DNA from: Deuterostichococcus epilithicus
Lineage: Eukaryota; Chlorophyta; Trebouxiophyceae; Prasiolales; Stichococcaceae
Length of the DNA: 64,000 nucleotides
NCBI GenBank assembly: GCA_033439295.1
Contig: JAVTLE010000008.1
Coordinates: 620,001 to 684,000 of the forward strand
Reading direction: 5' to 3'
This document shows positions 10,701-22,096 of the stretch, piece by piece; positions within the stretch are counted from its first letter, which is position 1, and each line of letters starts with the position of its first letter. The position numbers and the translations under genes were made by a program. Below the pieces are notes generated by a model that was not told the DNA's origin, ran no database searches, and saw nothing but the letters and a program-made list of their open reading frames with translations.

Positions 10701-13632
10701 GCATCTGCCAGGTACTCGTCTAGTCTGTGGCAGCAGAGAGGCTCTCAGAACAGGCTTGTATCTGACGACACAGCCCAGGCCTTGCTGTCGAGGGATTTGT
10801 GGTCTGGTGGTGACACGTCACAACAAATCATGGCAATGGTGAGTGCTTCGGCTCCAACTGCGCATGCCCCGCATCCCATGACTGGATGCCTGTGGCAGCG
10901 GTACACGTCGAAGTTGCTGCCCGGACCTGGCGAGTTGCTCATCAGGTGTGGCGCTGGCGTTGCCCGGCACAGCAGCTTCGTACAGTGCCTGGCTGCGGCG
11001 CAGGTCCTCTGCCGGCAGGTGGCCACCGTCAGCAGCGGCATATGCACGCAAGTATCGTTGCACCTGCAGCGACGAGATGCCTGTCTGGAGCACTTTGCTG
11101 CTGCGAACAGGTCTCCACGCAGTACCCATGTACGACGAATGCTACCAGCCACTGGACAACTGACACAGCTGCTTCATGGCCCGCCGGTGGGAATGACCCG
11201 AGAAGCGTGCCAATACCGGCAAGCTGGCTGGCAAGCCACAAGATGCCCAATTCAGGAGGCGCACAGACAAGGCAGCCAGGAGCCTGCAGCTAGTATGGGC
11301 ATGGCACTGCACGGCAGTCACCTGCCATGCGTTCGCCTGGACCGCGGCCGCGTAGATGCCGGCGCACGCCGCCGCGCTGCTTGCACCGGCGCAGCCGCGG
11401 AGGTGCCACAGATCTCGCGAGATGCGGCCGATGCTGGCATAGGGTATGGGTACCCCAAGCAGCGCCGCCAGCGTCGGCGCAAAGTCGACCTGCGGCAGAA
11501 GCGGCCACGCTCCCGGCTGCAATGCCTGCGAGTGGTCCCTTGCTCGCGGCTGACCCCGCCTCCGCTGCTGCTGCTGCTGCTGCATCCGGGCAGCTGCCTC
11601 GGTTTCCGGGCCCCTGCCATGCTGTGCGGCTGGCTCACGCGCGCCATTGCTGCCTTCGCCGCCATCCCTGCCACCGCCGTCGCCGTCATTGCTGCCGTAA
11701 CGCCAGGCATGCAGCGCTGCGAGGTCGATGGCAACCAGGACAGAGTCCACCTGGATTACAGACATGCTTGCATGTGAGGCGCATCACCTAATGCCGTGCT
11801 GTAGTCCATGCACCAGGGGCACCCCACGAATTCGACAAGTCCGACACAGCAGAGTCAGCAGTGCAGCCGCCTCTGTCCACAAGATGTTGGTCAGTGTCCT
11901 CTCCTGTCTCACGGCTGTCGAATTCTCACTGCACGCTCCCGGAGGTGGCCCCACCTCGGGCGGGCTGCCGCCTCCGTGGTCCCCGGCATCCGTCTGGCCA
12001 TGGTCGCCCCACACCAGCAGCAGCGTGTCGGCGTGCACCCCGCCCGGGCCCGCCCCCGCCACCATCTCCTCCACCACCTGCGGGTACCAACATTGACTGG
12101 GACCGACATGCAATCTCAATATTGGCGCACACGTAGCCTCTGGTGCCGCGCCCCCACATCCGCACCTTCGTGGGAGTCCCGCAATGCCCATGCACAAGGC
12201 GAAGCGTCGCTGCGGCACCAGGAGGATGGGCAACAGCCTGCAAAGCCGCACCTGGTGCACTTGGGCGTCCATCTGCGCCAGCTTGGCGGCCGTGGCCGGC
12301 GAGTGGACATCATGGGTGTGCCCCGCATGGTCCAGCCCCAGGTAGTGACCCACCAGCAGGTCCCAGGCGGAGGCGTTGGCTGGGTGCACCGCAGGCAGCA
12401 GAAACTGCGCAGCGCACGCAAAGTTGCTCAAGTCGAAAAGCGGCTGGAGGCATCGTGACCGTCCAGCGCGGTGCATGCATCACGGATGTCGGATTCCCGG
12501 ATGGTGCATGCCAGGGCGGGCAGAAGTTTGCGCTGTAGGGCGCGCGTGCGCCTGCTGCTGACCTTGTAAACATTTGGCCGCACCCACGACAGAATCGCTG
12601 ACCTGCCACACGCCATCGTCCACAGTGTGCAGGTCCTGCACGTTGAAGGATGGGTACGGCGCCGCGTCGTGGAACTGGCGCGGGAAAAGCTGCATCCAGG
12701 TGTCGTCACCGGCGAAGGCCAGGCGGCGGCCGGCCGCCGCCAGCTGGTCTACCAGGTTGTCCTCTGCCACAGCGGCGGCTGAGAAGCTGCTGCCGATGTC
12801 CACGAACGTGGGCAGGCCGCCCTGCGGACTTGAGCTCACAGCTGCTTCACATGAGGCTGGCATAATGGGACCTGGCCTGAAGCTGCTGAAGTCGGAGACT
12901 TGCAGGATCGCAAGGACATGGCAATTGGCGCAGCAAAGCAGCAGCGGCTGCGCAGGCCTCACCGTCAGGATGCCCCTCAGTCGCTGCATGGTCGTTGTCG
13001 GAGGGTCGGCAACAAATTTGAAGAGCTGCGCCGCCGGCCCCTGTGCAATCGAGGGCACCACAGAGTTACAGCTGTCCCTAGCTGTCATGGCATCGGCTTG
13101 AGCTGTGCACGGCAATGGCCAGCAAGCGGATGGCCTTAAACCAGGACTCAATGTACTGCAGCTCATGGACACCACGCACCGACGACGAAGCCAGCTGCAG
13201 CAGCTGCGGCATGCGGGACTGGCAGGCAGCTGGTGGCGCACGCGGCTCATCACAGGCCACAAAGTCGAATCGCAGCGCGTCTATGATGATCCAGGCGCTC
13301 TTGCTGAAGTGACGTGGTGCCCAGCACGCCTCTCTGTCGCCGTTACATGTCTGGTCTATCAGCTCGTGCCGTGCTGGAGAAGCACCGGACGGTGCGCCAT
13401 TTGACGCTGCAGACACGCTGTCGTTGCTGCGGCGGCCAGCCGCCGGGGACTGACAGAGGCACCCCTCAAAGTTCTCCGGAGCATCGCTGCACGAGCTACG
13501 GGTCGTCAGCTCGATGCGTGTTAGGAGAAATCCCCGGGCGAAAAGGCCTAGTGCCAAGACATGAAGCACCCCGAAACCGGCCAGTAAAGCAAGTAACGGT
13601 GTACATCTTATCGCATCCGGTACACTTCTCAT
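7734..13632 (-). CDS. PIGO: GPI ethanolamine phosphate transferase 3 (PIG-O/GPI13 family)
   Basis: This ER membrane enzyme adds phosphoethanolamine to the third mannose of GPI-anchor precursors, the group that is later joined to proteins. The start at 13632 gives an N-terminal membrane segment LLALLAGFGVLHVLALGLF followed by GFLLTRIEL, the family's opening. Then come SAWIIIDALRFDFV (catalytic Asp region), DPPTTTMQRLRGI near 12970-13040, LPTFVDIGSSF with FAGDDTWMQLFP at 12600-12822, LLVGHYLGLDHAGHTH near 12300-12400, LLLVWGDHGQTDAGDHGGG near 11960-12060 and DFAPTLAALLGVPIPY near 11430-11500. The alkaline-phosphatase-like metal sites are thus present. A long Leu/Ala-rich multi-pass membrane region follows (about 8340-10725, mostly one exon), and the final exon ends at 7734 with RRHLMVWALFAPKFLFDA, the family's C-terminal motif. 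A Gln-rich insertion (six Gln near 11570) precedes the DFAPTL segment. Several exon edges in the membrane part are approximate; N bases occur at 9892-10484. Confidence 0.9.
9892..10484. other. Scattered ambiguous bases (N) in PIG-O membrane exon
   Basis: About ten isolated N characters fall in an extremely GC-rich Ala/Arg-coding stretch. Similar isolated Ns occur at 15646-15660, 31045-31440, 32444, 33344, 34240, 35922-35930 and 52561. All are in GC-rich coding runs, which points to unresolved base calls rather than assembly gaps. Residues there are unknown. Confidence 0.8.
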
Positions 13633-13928
13633 TTCCTATAGTCTGACCATGCACGTTGAGGCAGCTCGACCCGATCTGAACATAGGTGCCAACGGTACAG
13701 AAGGACTGGCCTAGAAGCAATCGCTGCTCGCGCGCAAAGCCCAGGCAATTCACGGTGTTCCGGCGGACTCCGAGACTGGATCGTCAGCTGGCGATCGACT
13801 CTGGCCCTGCTACTTCATATTAAATCGTGGCTGCAGGAAGCACCGGCAACAGGTGCGCACAGCGGCGCAGTCCGACAACACAGTCCACACCGACGAACAT
13901 CCCGTGTGCAGACGGCACTCGATACCTG

Positions 13929-16900
13929 TTAAAACAGGCTGGAAAAGGGGTCGGTCTTGGCCTGGCCAGGCGGCAGCCCGCGTGGGTGTGGCCGCATGCC
14001 GCTTGGCGCCCCTGCCGGCTGACCCTGCAATGACGGCGCAGCAGCCGCGCCGCTAGATGGCGCGCCGCCCGCTAGATAACGCTGGCCCGCTGCTGCGTGC
14101 TGCTGCTGCCCCATTTGCGTGACTGGTGGCTGCTGCTGGTGCAGCGGGGCGGCATCGGCCGCGAGTCCGCCCAGCAGGTCGTCCGCATGCGGGTCGACTC
14201 CAAAGCTGTTGCCCAGTAGATCTGCCGCGCCAGTCTGCGTGCAGCAGACAAACATACTTGGTGCTACGGCTGGAGCGAGCGACACAGGAGCGAAAAGCGA
14301 CACAGCATCGACGTACTGCCAGGCGCCAGGACCGGAAGCAGCTCTGCCAACCAGCTCGTTCAGAGAGCAAGGCGCAGTCGGAGCTTCAGTAGATGGGCAG
14401 CAGTGTCCACCAGCAGGGAAGATATGGGGCTACATCTAGCGTCCAGTGGCAGAGAGCCGAGTGCGGACCATCAAGCAGCTGGATGGAACGGTTGGCACGG
14501 TGCTGCACCAACCTGCTGCGGCGTTGCCGCGGCGTTCGGCTCGGCGCCGCCCATGAGGTCATCCAGGTCGATGGCCGACCGGCCCGGCTGCTGCTGCGGC
14601 GCCGCCTGATGTGCTGCCTCGCCCACTGATAGGCCCTCCAGCTCTGCCAGCAGGTCGCCTGCATGGCAGCAACCCCCTTGTCATCTCGCCATGCTTTGCG
14701 GTACATCTGTAAACCACCACCCTGTACTTCATTGACAAGATGCCCCGTCCATAGCTGTACTGGTGGCATATTCCGCATGTTTGCAGACGTTGCACATACA
14801 GAGAGACAGTCTGTCGCTGGCATGCCAGTCTGGCTCCGAGTACTGCAACGACTCACACCAGTGTACTGCAAGTGACAGCCTGTCATTGCCCTGCAACTGT
14901 TCTCGTTAGGGGCCCAAAAGGCCAGGCTGGAATCCAGCGATGTTGGGCAGGGTGATGCTTCAGCCATAGGGCGAACCATGTGCGCAGACCGACGAGCACA
15001 CACGAGGTACTGTGAGCATGAAGACGTGAATGATAGGACTTTTTCGCATGATACTGCACTGTCTCCCATGCCTCTGCTGTTGTGAACGGACGGGCATGCA
15101 GCGTGCACATTCGGAGGCTCAGGCGTCTGCAGACGACGTTGCACCTGCAGCTTGCGAGGCAGCGTGGCGGATGGAATCGAAGGAGGTCAGTGGGTTGAGA
15201 CCAACGATGACGGTGGCGGCACCTGTCGCCTGCGGCAGCACTGCCGGCTGCGGCGCGGTGGCGGCCGGCTGCTGCGCATCATCACCCCCAAGGTCCAGCA
15301 GCATCGTGTCAGGCTCCTGATGCGGCGGCGGGCGCGGCCGCACCACCGGGGAGCCGGCCCTGGTTGACAAAATTGAGATAAAACCCTTCTTCAGCGCCAT
15401 CAGCCGCGGCCGCCCTACCGACTGGCAGCCGGTCCGGCGGCGCACATCCGCCTGGCAGGCTGGCTGAGTGCCAGGTCCAGGACAGCTGCAATGCACGTGC
15501 CGATCAGTGCGGGTGCTGCGAGCCAGCTGCAGACAAGGTGGCAGTGCCATCGGCTTCTTGGCGGGCGACGCACCCCGAGCCCTTTGTGGGCGAGACGCGG
15601 TGCAGCGCCCGGCGCGGCGGCGCGGGCGAGTGCTGCGGGCCGCCGNCGAACAGCNNTGCNGCACGCCGCTCCTTCTCGGCGCGCTGTGCCGCTTCCTCCT
15701 CCGACTCCTGCTGCCGCCGCCGCGGCGGCGGCGGTGGCGGGGCCGCCGCCTGGCTGCCCGTGCTGTCGGTGCGGGCTGCGCCGCAAATGGGGAGAAATTA
15801 TGGGGTCAGTGCTCATGCACACGAGCCCCGGCTCTGGGCCATGGCTCAAAGGCAGGCCTGAGCAAGTTCAATTGCCTGTATGTCGCTGCGAACACGAGCG
15901 CATCCTGGGTGCGCCAGGTCAACTGTTGAGAGACCTTTCAAATGGGCTGTGCCGCATGTCGCACTGGGAAGGGCGGGAACGCGCATGCAACCTCCAGCTT
16001 CGTTGATCGCCAGACACCGAAGCCGGATCACTGCAGGGCCGGAAGACGCACAGTGGGTCGGCTGCGCAGGCACGCCTGAAGGCGGGGGCGGCGCCTGCGG
16101 CGGCGCGGCGCTGGGCGCGGGTCCCCACCGCCCGCCGCCCGCCTTGCGCAGCAGCACCGGCTCCGATGCCGCCGCAGCTGCCACCGCACCGGCTGCCGCG
16201 CCGGCCGCTCCTGCGGCAAACGCCACCAACACGGAATCGCGTCGGCTTTCAGGTCGGGGGTTGCAGAACGCGCAGTCGGCATCAGTGGGTTGTTGTGTGA
16301 TTGCAGTCTCAGATAGCTGAGGCACCATGGCGGGGCTCGAAGTCGGACTGTGCAAATAGTTGGACTGGCTGTTGGCGCTGACGGGCAGAAAGCTGTGCCT
16401 TCCATGGAACAGGGAAACGAAGCTTGCCCGAGGCCAGCAGCTGGCCGCTCCCGTGCGGGCGCCCACCTGGTGCCGGGCCGGCGGCGGGTGCAGCCATCGG
16501 CGGCGCGGGCGCACGACCTGCCGGCAGCTGCGGCCGCTCGTAGGCCTTGAAGTTGATGGGCTTGGCGGCGACCGCCTCGTCGTGCGCCGACGCGCGCACC
16601 ACGCCCAGACTGCGCCGCTCCTCCGCTGTGCGTCATGAATGCGCAAAGCCATCGACGTGGAGAGTATGCGACCTGGACTTGCACTGCAGGACATCGCGTA
16701 ACCCCCCTTTCCCTCCCCTGGGCCCCTGGACGAGTCGCTTCCAGGCAGCAGTGCGCATGCTCCATGCACAGAGCACCAAAACCGAACAGTGGCGTTGTGA
16801 AGACGCAAGCCTTCCGCAGCTCCACCTCTCTGCCTCTGCCGCTGGCATGCGGCACGGCAGGCGCCTCGTGCATCCTGGATGGGAGAACACACGGTACCTA

Positions 16901-19900
16901 TCTGCCTCCAGTGCAGTTTCAAGTTGCAGCGTGACACACCTAGTATGTAGGGTGCCGCGCCGCTCTGCAGCGCCGCCTGCACAAAGGCGTTCAGGAAGGG
17001 CAGGTGCGGGTCGATCTCGATGTCCTCGCACGAGGCGTCCGGCGGCAGCGCCGCCTGCCGCGCCACCGGCTGCGCCCTGCGCCATGACAGCACGCGCTCC
17101 CGTCAAGGCAGGCAGGCGTCCTGTCGGGGATGGCTCGAGGATGGCTCGCGGCTTCGAGCGTCTTGCGCTGGCGCCCCACTGCCGCCGAGTGACCAGGGCT
17201 GCAGCGCACTCCTGCTGCAGCCTCGACCCTGACCGCTTCCCCGGGCTCCCAGGGCCCACTCTGCCCGCCGGTGAAGCAGGCAACAGCGCAACAGCCGCAG
17301 CAGACACGCATCCCCCGGCGAGATCCTGGAATTTCGGCTCGACCCGCACCTGAGCAGGGCGTGCAGCTCCAGGGCGCGCTGCTGCAGGTCGGTGTTGCGG
17401 CTCGCAGCTGCGTCCTCCACAGCCTGCTCCGCCGCCGGCGGCAGCGCCACGCTGCCCTGCAGCCGCAGATCCAAGCTGCGTCTTGATGCAGGCTGCAGAC
17501 CGTCCGACAGTCCAAGCTCCACACGGCGCTGCCGATGGCGCCACCATGCCAGACTGGTCACTTGGTGCCTCGCCTCCAAATCGGAGATGCCGTCCTGCGT
17601 AAGATGTTGTATTGGAGGTGGTTGTGTCGGGAGCAGCACGTTGGTGACAGGCCGGCGCGCGCCTGCGTGGCCAGCTTGGCCATGGCGGTGAGCAGGTAGC
17701 CGCGCACGGGGTCGCTGAGGGTGTGCTCCTCTGCCAGGGCGCCCAGCGCGCGCAGCACGCCCCCGGCACCCACATCCGCCAGCGTGCCGTACTCGCCCAG
17801 CACCCACAAGATGACCTGTGTACAGAGATGTAGGAGAGTTGTTTCGCCACCCCTCCCGAAATCATCCATCCGTCACAGAGAAGCCACATGGCCCCCAATC
17901 CCAAGCGGCACATGGGGCCCTTGCCTTCCGCGACTCAGTCGCTGCCCCAGGCAGAGAGGCTCCAGAACCTTGGATGACCTGGAGCCAGACCGTGGCGGCT
18001 GATGGAGGTTCGCCAAGTCGGGGGAGGTGTTCGAAACAGGCAGGCGACATGCCGGACGCGCACTGTGAGAAGCGCGTCAGACAGCTCGGGCCTGCGCAGC
18101 AGGTGCAAGTCGGAAGCAACCCAAACGCACGCTCACAAGATGGGCGAGACGTCACAGAGCGCACCGTGAGCAGCGCATCGGACAGCTTGGGCTTGCGCAG
18201 CAGGTCCAGGTAGGAGGCGACGACCTCGGAGCGCAGCCCAGCGTCGGCGTCGGCGTCACCCTGGCCGCTGCCCTCCGCTATGAGCCGCGTCAGGTTGGCC
18301 GCCATGCCCGGGGGGACCACATCGCCGCCCAGCTCGAACACCTGCAGCAGGAAGGCGATGATGCCCTCTCCGAATTCACGCGCAGCAGACGTCTGGTCGG
18401 GGAGTGTCGATCGGGCCTCTTGGCAGCAGGACACCGTGCTGGATTGGGCTGCGTCTGTGATGTCCATGCCGCCGCCGGCTGGAGCGCTGCGAACGGTCAG
18501 TCGTGTACTGACGCAGGCCGAGCGCTCCCGTCTGCCGAGATGCACCGCGCCGCAGGCGGCCCATGCAAGCGCCGCTCCGGCCGCTGCGGCGCCCAGCAGC
18601 CGCCCGCCCGCGGGCCCCACGGGCAGCCCGCCCACCTGGTTCATCGTGTCGATGAACCACTGGGTGTCGGGCGCGTATCGCTCGGCGAGGTCGCCGATGC
18701 GCTGCACCACGTCTGCCTTGGCCACATCGTCCGTGACGCCCCGCAGGTACTCCACCATTTTCTCCACTATCACCTGCAGATGGTTGTTTGTAACTTTCAT
18801 CCTCATAGAAAACCATCATCTCCACTTTCACCTGCAGCCGGCACCGTTGCTGAGGTTTGTTGTCCAGGTCAGCAGCCAGCGCTGTGTGTGTTGCTGGGCT
18901 GCACAAGGCTGCCGCCGATGCTTGGACCGGCAGGGGTGGAGGGTGAGCAAGCATCCGCATCCTGGGGCTGCGTGCATGCCCCTGCAGCCGGCGTGGGGCG
19001 AGGCTTGGTGCGCATCCGCGTCCACAGCTAGTGCGACTTCCCTACTGCCATCAGGGCGCCACAGCAGCCCGGGAACCCCCCCTCCCCCAGGCGCCCCGTG
19101 GGGCCGCCGCACCTCTACGTTGTTGGGCTTCGCCATCTTGAAGAGCAGCTCCAGGGTCTTCTTCTTCAGCGTCGCGTCTGGGTCCTCCAGGCAGTCGATG
19201 ACCGCCAGCTGGTGCTCCGCCGCGTACTTGGGGCTCAGGCGCACCATGCGCGCCAGCACGTCGATGCCCGTGTACCGCAGGTTGTGGCTCGCCGCGCGCA
19301 GGAAGGTGGCGATGATCTCCGCAGCTGCGTGCAAGCTCACGATTCTAGTGGCCGGTTCTATGCCGCAGAGTGCAGATGCGTCAGATTTGAGCGGCGGAGT
19401 GCAGGCGCCCTCAGTCATCGCCCATCATGGGATTTTCCTCAATGCCTCGCGTTGTGCGCTGATGCCGTTGCGCCTGGAAACACATCGCGAATGTGCCGGA
19501 GCGCTTGCTTCAGGTCCGCCGCAGCAGGACTGCGTCACCTTTGACGCCGCCGTCATCCAGATGGGATGGACTGAAAAGCTTGCGGTGAGGGCGGCAGGCG
19601 CACCCGACTGCAGCAGGTTGGCGTTGGGGTAGAGGGTGGTGATTGCGCGCGCGGCCTCGTACACAATGGCGTTGCCGATGGTGTTGCCATGCAGCGCGGC
19701 CTTCTGCATCGCGGCGCCCACCACGCCGTAGATGTTCTCGCTGGCCGCCTGGTCCCCCGCACCCAGCAGCCCCAGCAGCTTCAGCAGCTTGATCTGCAGC
19801 AGCCGGGCGGCACGAGCATGTTTCGGCACGATGGGCAGCCTGCGGCGCTCTGGGTGCTGTGGGCACATGGTGCGGCATCTGCACCATGTTGGAGGACAAC

Positions 19901-22096
19901 CGAGTGGCAGTCCTCTGTGTGCAGCTCGCCTATAGCACGGAGGATTTCTTTCCAAGTGGTGGCACCATAGCGTTTCAGAATCTCAAACGTGCAGTGTGAT
20001 CGTGCGTGACAAGAGCCACATGAGAGCGGAAAGGCTGAAGCTCTCCGCCTCTGATGCATAACTGTCAGTTGTTTTCGAGTTGCATATTTGGAATGTTATG
20101 GTGAAATATCAAGCCGGGTGCGGCATTACCTAGACGAAGGCCGCCGGGACCCTGTGGTGGTCGAACGCCTTGGGCTACTTGAGATGAGCACCAGCAGCAA
20201 CTCCGAGCAGCAGTTTCATTCCGGTGCACCGTCCCACCTGGATGAAGGGCGCCGGGACCTTGTGGTAGTCGAACGCCTTGGGCAGCTTGCCGTCGGTAAT
20301 CTGCTTGAGGATGGAGACGAAGGAGGGGATGAGGTTCTTGTACGGCCGCGCGTCGCGGGCCACCAGCTCCCCCAGCGCACACAGCGACGCGCACATCACC
20401 GACGGGTCCTGCGCAGGATGAGCAGGGTTCACACAAAAACCTGCGAGATCTGATGTCGTTTTCCGTACAACCGTTGCATCGTCGTGCATCGCATGCAACC
20501 GGCTCCCCCAGAGTGCGGCGCACACCGCTGGCGAACCCTGCACAGCCAGGGGCCAGGGTCGTTGGGGGCTGTCTCGCCGATGTGCCGATGCTGCTTCACT
20601 GGAAAGCCGCCCGTCGCGTGCGACCAGGCCCCAAAGCACGCAAAGCGAAGAGCGCATCAATGGCGGATGCTGCGTGGCAGATCTCCAGCAATCGAGTTTG
20701 GCACTGCATGGGTCCACTTGAGCATCTAAGCTCAAGCTTGGTGGCACGTCTTGAGACAGGTTGCAGTTGAGAACATTTGCGAGAGCTGGCGGTGGCGACA
20801 TGGGCACAGACAGCGATGCCCAGTGGCGACCTCTGCGACAATCATCGATCCTAGGCCATCGATCCTTTGCACTGATGTGGCGCAGGCCGCACCACGGCAG
20901 AGCAGCACCATCGCCAGTAGGAGTTCTTTCGCGTCTCGGTTCTTTCACGTCTGCGTTTGGCGGACCCACCTCGCCGCACGGCATGCGGCGCAGGCGGCGC
21001 AACCGGGAACAGCAAAACCTCCCTCGCCCCGGAGTCTCCCACCTTGTCGCACAGCATGCGCCGCAGGCGGCGCAACCGGGAACAGCAAAACCTCCCTCGC
21101 CCCGGAGTCTCCCACCTTGTCGCACAGCATGCGCCGCAGGTGGCCGTTGACGTCCGCGCCCGACAGCGGACCATCGTGGCGCGGGTCCAGCTGCTCGAAG
21201 CGGTGCAGCGCCATGACCGCCTTTTTGCGCACCAGCTCCCGGGGGTGGTCCAGCAGCTTGACCACCGGGCCCAGCACCGCCGTCACCAGGTCCGCGTTGA
21301 TGAGTTTGCACACCGCTGTCAACGCCGTGCACACTGCGGCAAGGGAGTGGGGAAGTACAGTGATTGACATCACGGCATCCTACAGAGTGGGTGTTTGATT
21401 GCTGTTGTGCAAGTCCTGCATGCAGACCTGGCTGATGCTGACCGAGCCGTCACGCAGCCCCTGAGAGCTTGCCACCTGACGCTGACAGCATGTGAAGTCG
21501 CGCACCAATGAGCATGTTGTCGTCGGCCAGGTCGCGCGTGATGGTGTTGACGATCAGCACGATCAGGTCGCTGTTGCTGTCCAGGAACAGCGTCGACGCC
21601 AGGTATGCCACCTGCAGCGCATGCATCATTCACGCGTCGCTATGCCTGGTAATGGACGGGCTCTGGCGCAGCTGCCAGGACCTCGAACGCAAAGCGCAGC
21701 CAGTACTGATTCAATCCAATAGGCCAGCAAGCTGTGTGCCGCAACCCAGATGGCGCGCCCTTGTTTCCGTTGAGGATCCCATTCTCTGCGGCTGACGTAC
21801 AGCAGCAACGTGCAGCCCGCGCGGAACCTCGCCTTCTTGGTGAGCATGGCCTTGTCGGAGCAGGCGCGTAGCGCGTTGACGTGGCCCCAGCTGGCGTCGT
21901 GGCCCAGCATCTCCACGTAGATGAGGCGGACCATGAGCTCCTTCATCTGGCGGGCATCGACGCGCGGGTCCTTGAGCCGCGGCTTCAGCACCTCCACCTC
22001 CCGCCCTATGATGGCGTCCTCCTCCGCCTTGCTCTTGCACTCGCCTATGGCGCGTATGAGCGCGTCGAACTCGCGGGACCAGGCCTGCGCCTTCAT
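13929..22096 (-). CDS. AP4E1: AP-4 adaptor complex subunit epsilon
   Basis: This is the large subunit of the AP-4 coat, which sorts cargo at the trans-Golgi network. Exons read leftward: 22096-21833 (REFDALIRAIGECKSKAEED, MVRLIYVEMLGHDASWGHV), 21611-21506 (YLASTLFLDSNSDLIVLIVN), ~21334-21116 (KLINADLVTAVLGPVVKLL, ALHRFEQLDP), 20408-20238 (SFVSILKQITDGKLPKAFDY), ~19799-19602, ~19325-19112 (YTGIDVLARMV, HQLAVIDCLEDPDATLKKK), 18773-~18632, ~18345-18165, ~17817-17650 (WVLGEYG), ~17440-17345 (DLQQRALELHALL), ~17060-16935 (PPDASCEDIEIDPHLPFLN). A Pro/Ala/Glu-rich tail follows, with LLDLGGD near 15310, DLDDLMGG near 14560 and TDPFSSLF at the stop. The trunk follows the plant AP-4 epsilon order closely. 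Intron 1 appears to be GC-AG (AAG|GCGAGG). Several introns hold decayed copies of exon edges, listed separately. An earlier in-frame Met near 22174 is possible. Confidence 0.93.
18064..18111 (-). repeat. Decayed copy of an AP4E exon 3' end with its splice donor
   Basis: Read on the minus strand, these 48 bases copy the end of the AP4E exon that finishes at 18165, shifted by 101 bases into the next intron. The genuine exon encodes LDLLRKPKLSDALLT and is followed by GTGCGC; the copy encodes LHLLRRPELSDALLT and is also followed by GTGCGC. I count 9 mismatches in 48 aligned bases. The copy is not needed for the reading frame of the gene. Confidence 0.85.
18811..18836 (-). repeat. Partial copy of an AP4E exon 5' edge with its acceptor
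   Basis: On the minus strand CTGCAG|GTGAAAGTGGAGATG at 18831 and below mirrors the true acceptor CTGCAG|GTGATAGTGGAGAAA at 18773, 58 bases upstream in the transcript. Similarity fades after about 20 bases into the exon side. Confidence 0.7.
20130..20176 (-). repeat. Decayed copy of AP4E exon 4 3' end with a splice donor
   Basis: On the minus strand this 47-base stretch reads PKAFDHHRVPAAFV then TAG and GTAATG. The genuine exon end 108 bases away reads PKAFDYHKVPAPFIQ then GTGGGA. I count 6 mismatches in 47 bases. The last codon has changed from CAG to TAG, so splicing at this copy would end the frame. The shift of 108 is a multiple of three. Confidence 0.88.
20604..20669 (-). repeat. Decayed copy of AP4E exon 4 5' half with its acceptor
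   Basis: About 261 bases before the real exon 4 start (20408), the intron contains GCAG| followed by 66 bases that align codon for codon with the exon start: HPPLMRSSLCVLWGLVARDG against DPSVMCASLCALGELVARDA. I count 46 of 66 identical bases and 12 of 22 identical residues. The frame stays open over the aligned part. Confidence 0.82.
20971..21141. repeat. 73-bp tandem repeat spanning the donor of AP4E exon 3
   Basis: A 73-base unit is present twice in full and partly a third time, with GCATGCGCCGCAGG at about 20981, 21054 and 21127. On the minus strand each unit contains the exon end LRRMLCDK (or a variant) followed by a GTGGGA/GTGGGT donor. The donor at 21116 joins in frame to exon 4 (DPSVMCASL); the downstream copies near 21043 and 20971 would shift the frame because 73 is not a multiple of three. 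The two complete copies are almost identical, so the duplication looks recent. Confidence 0.9.
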
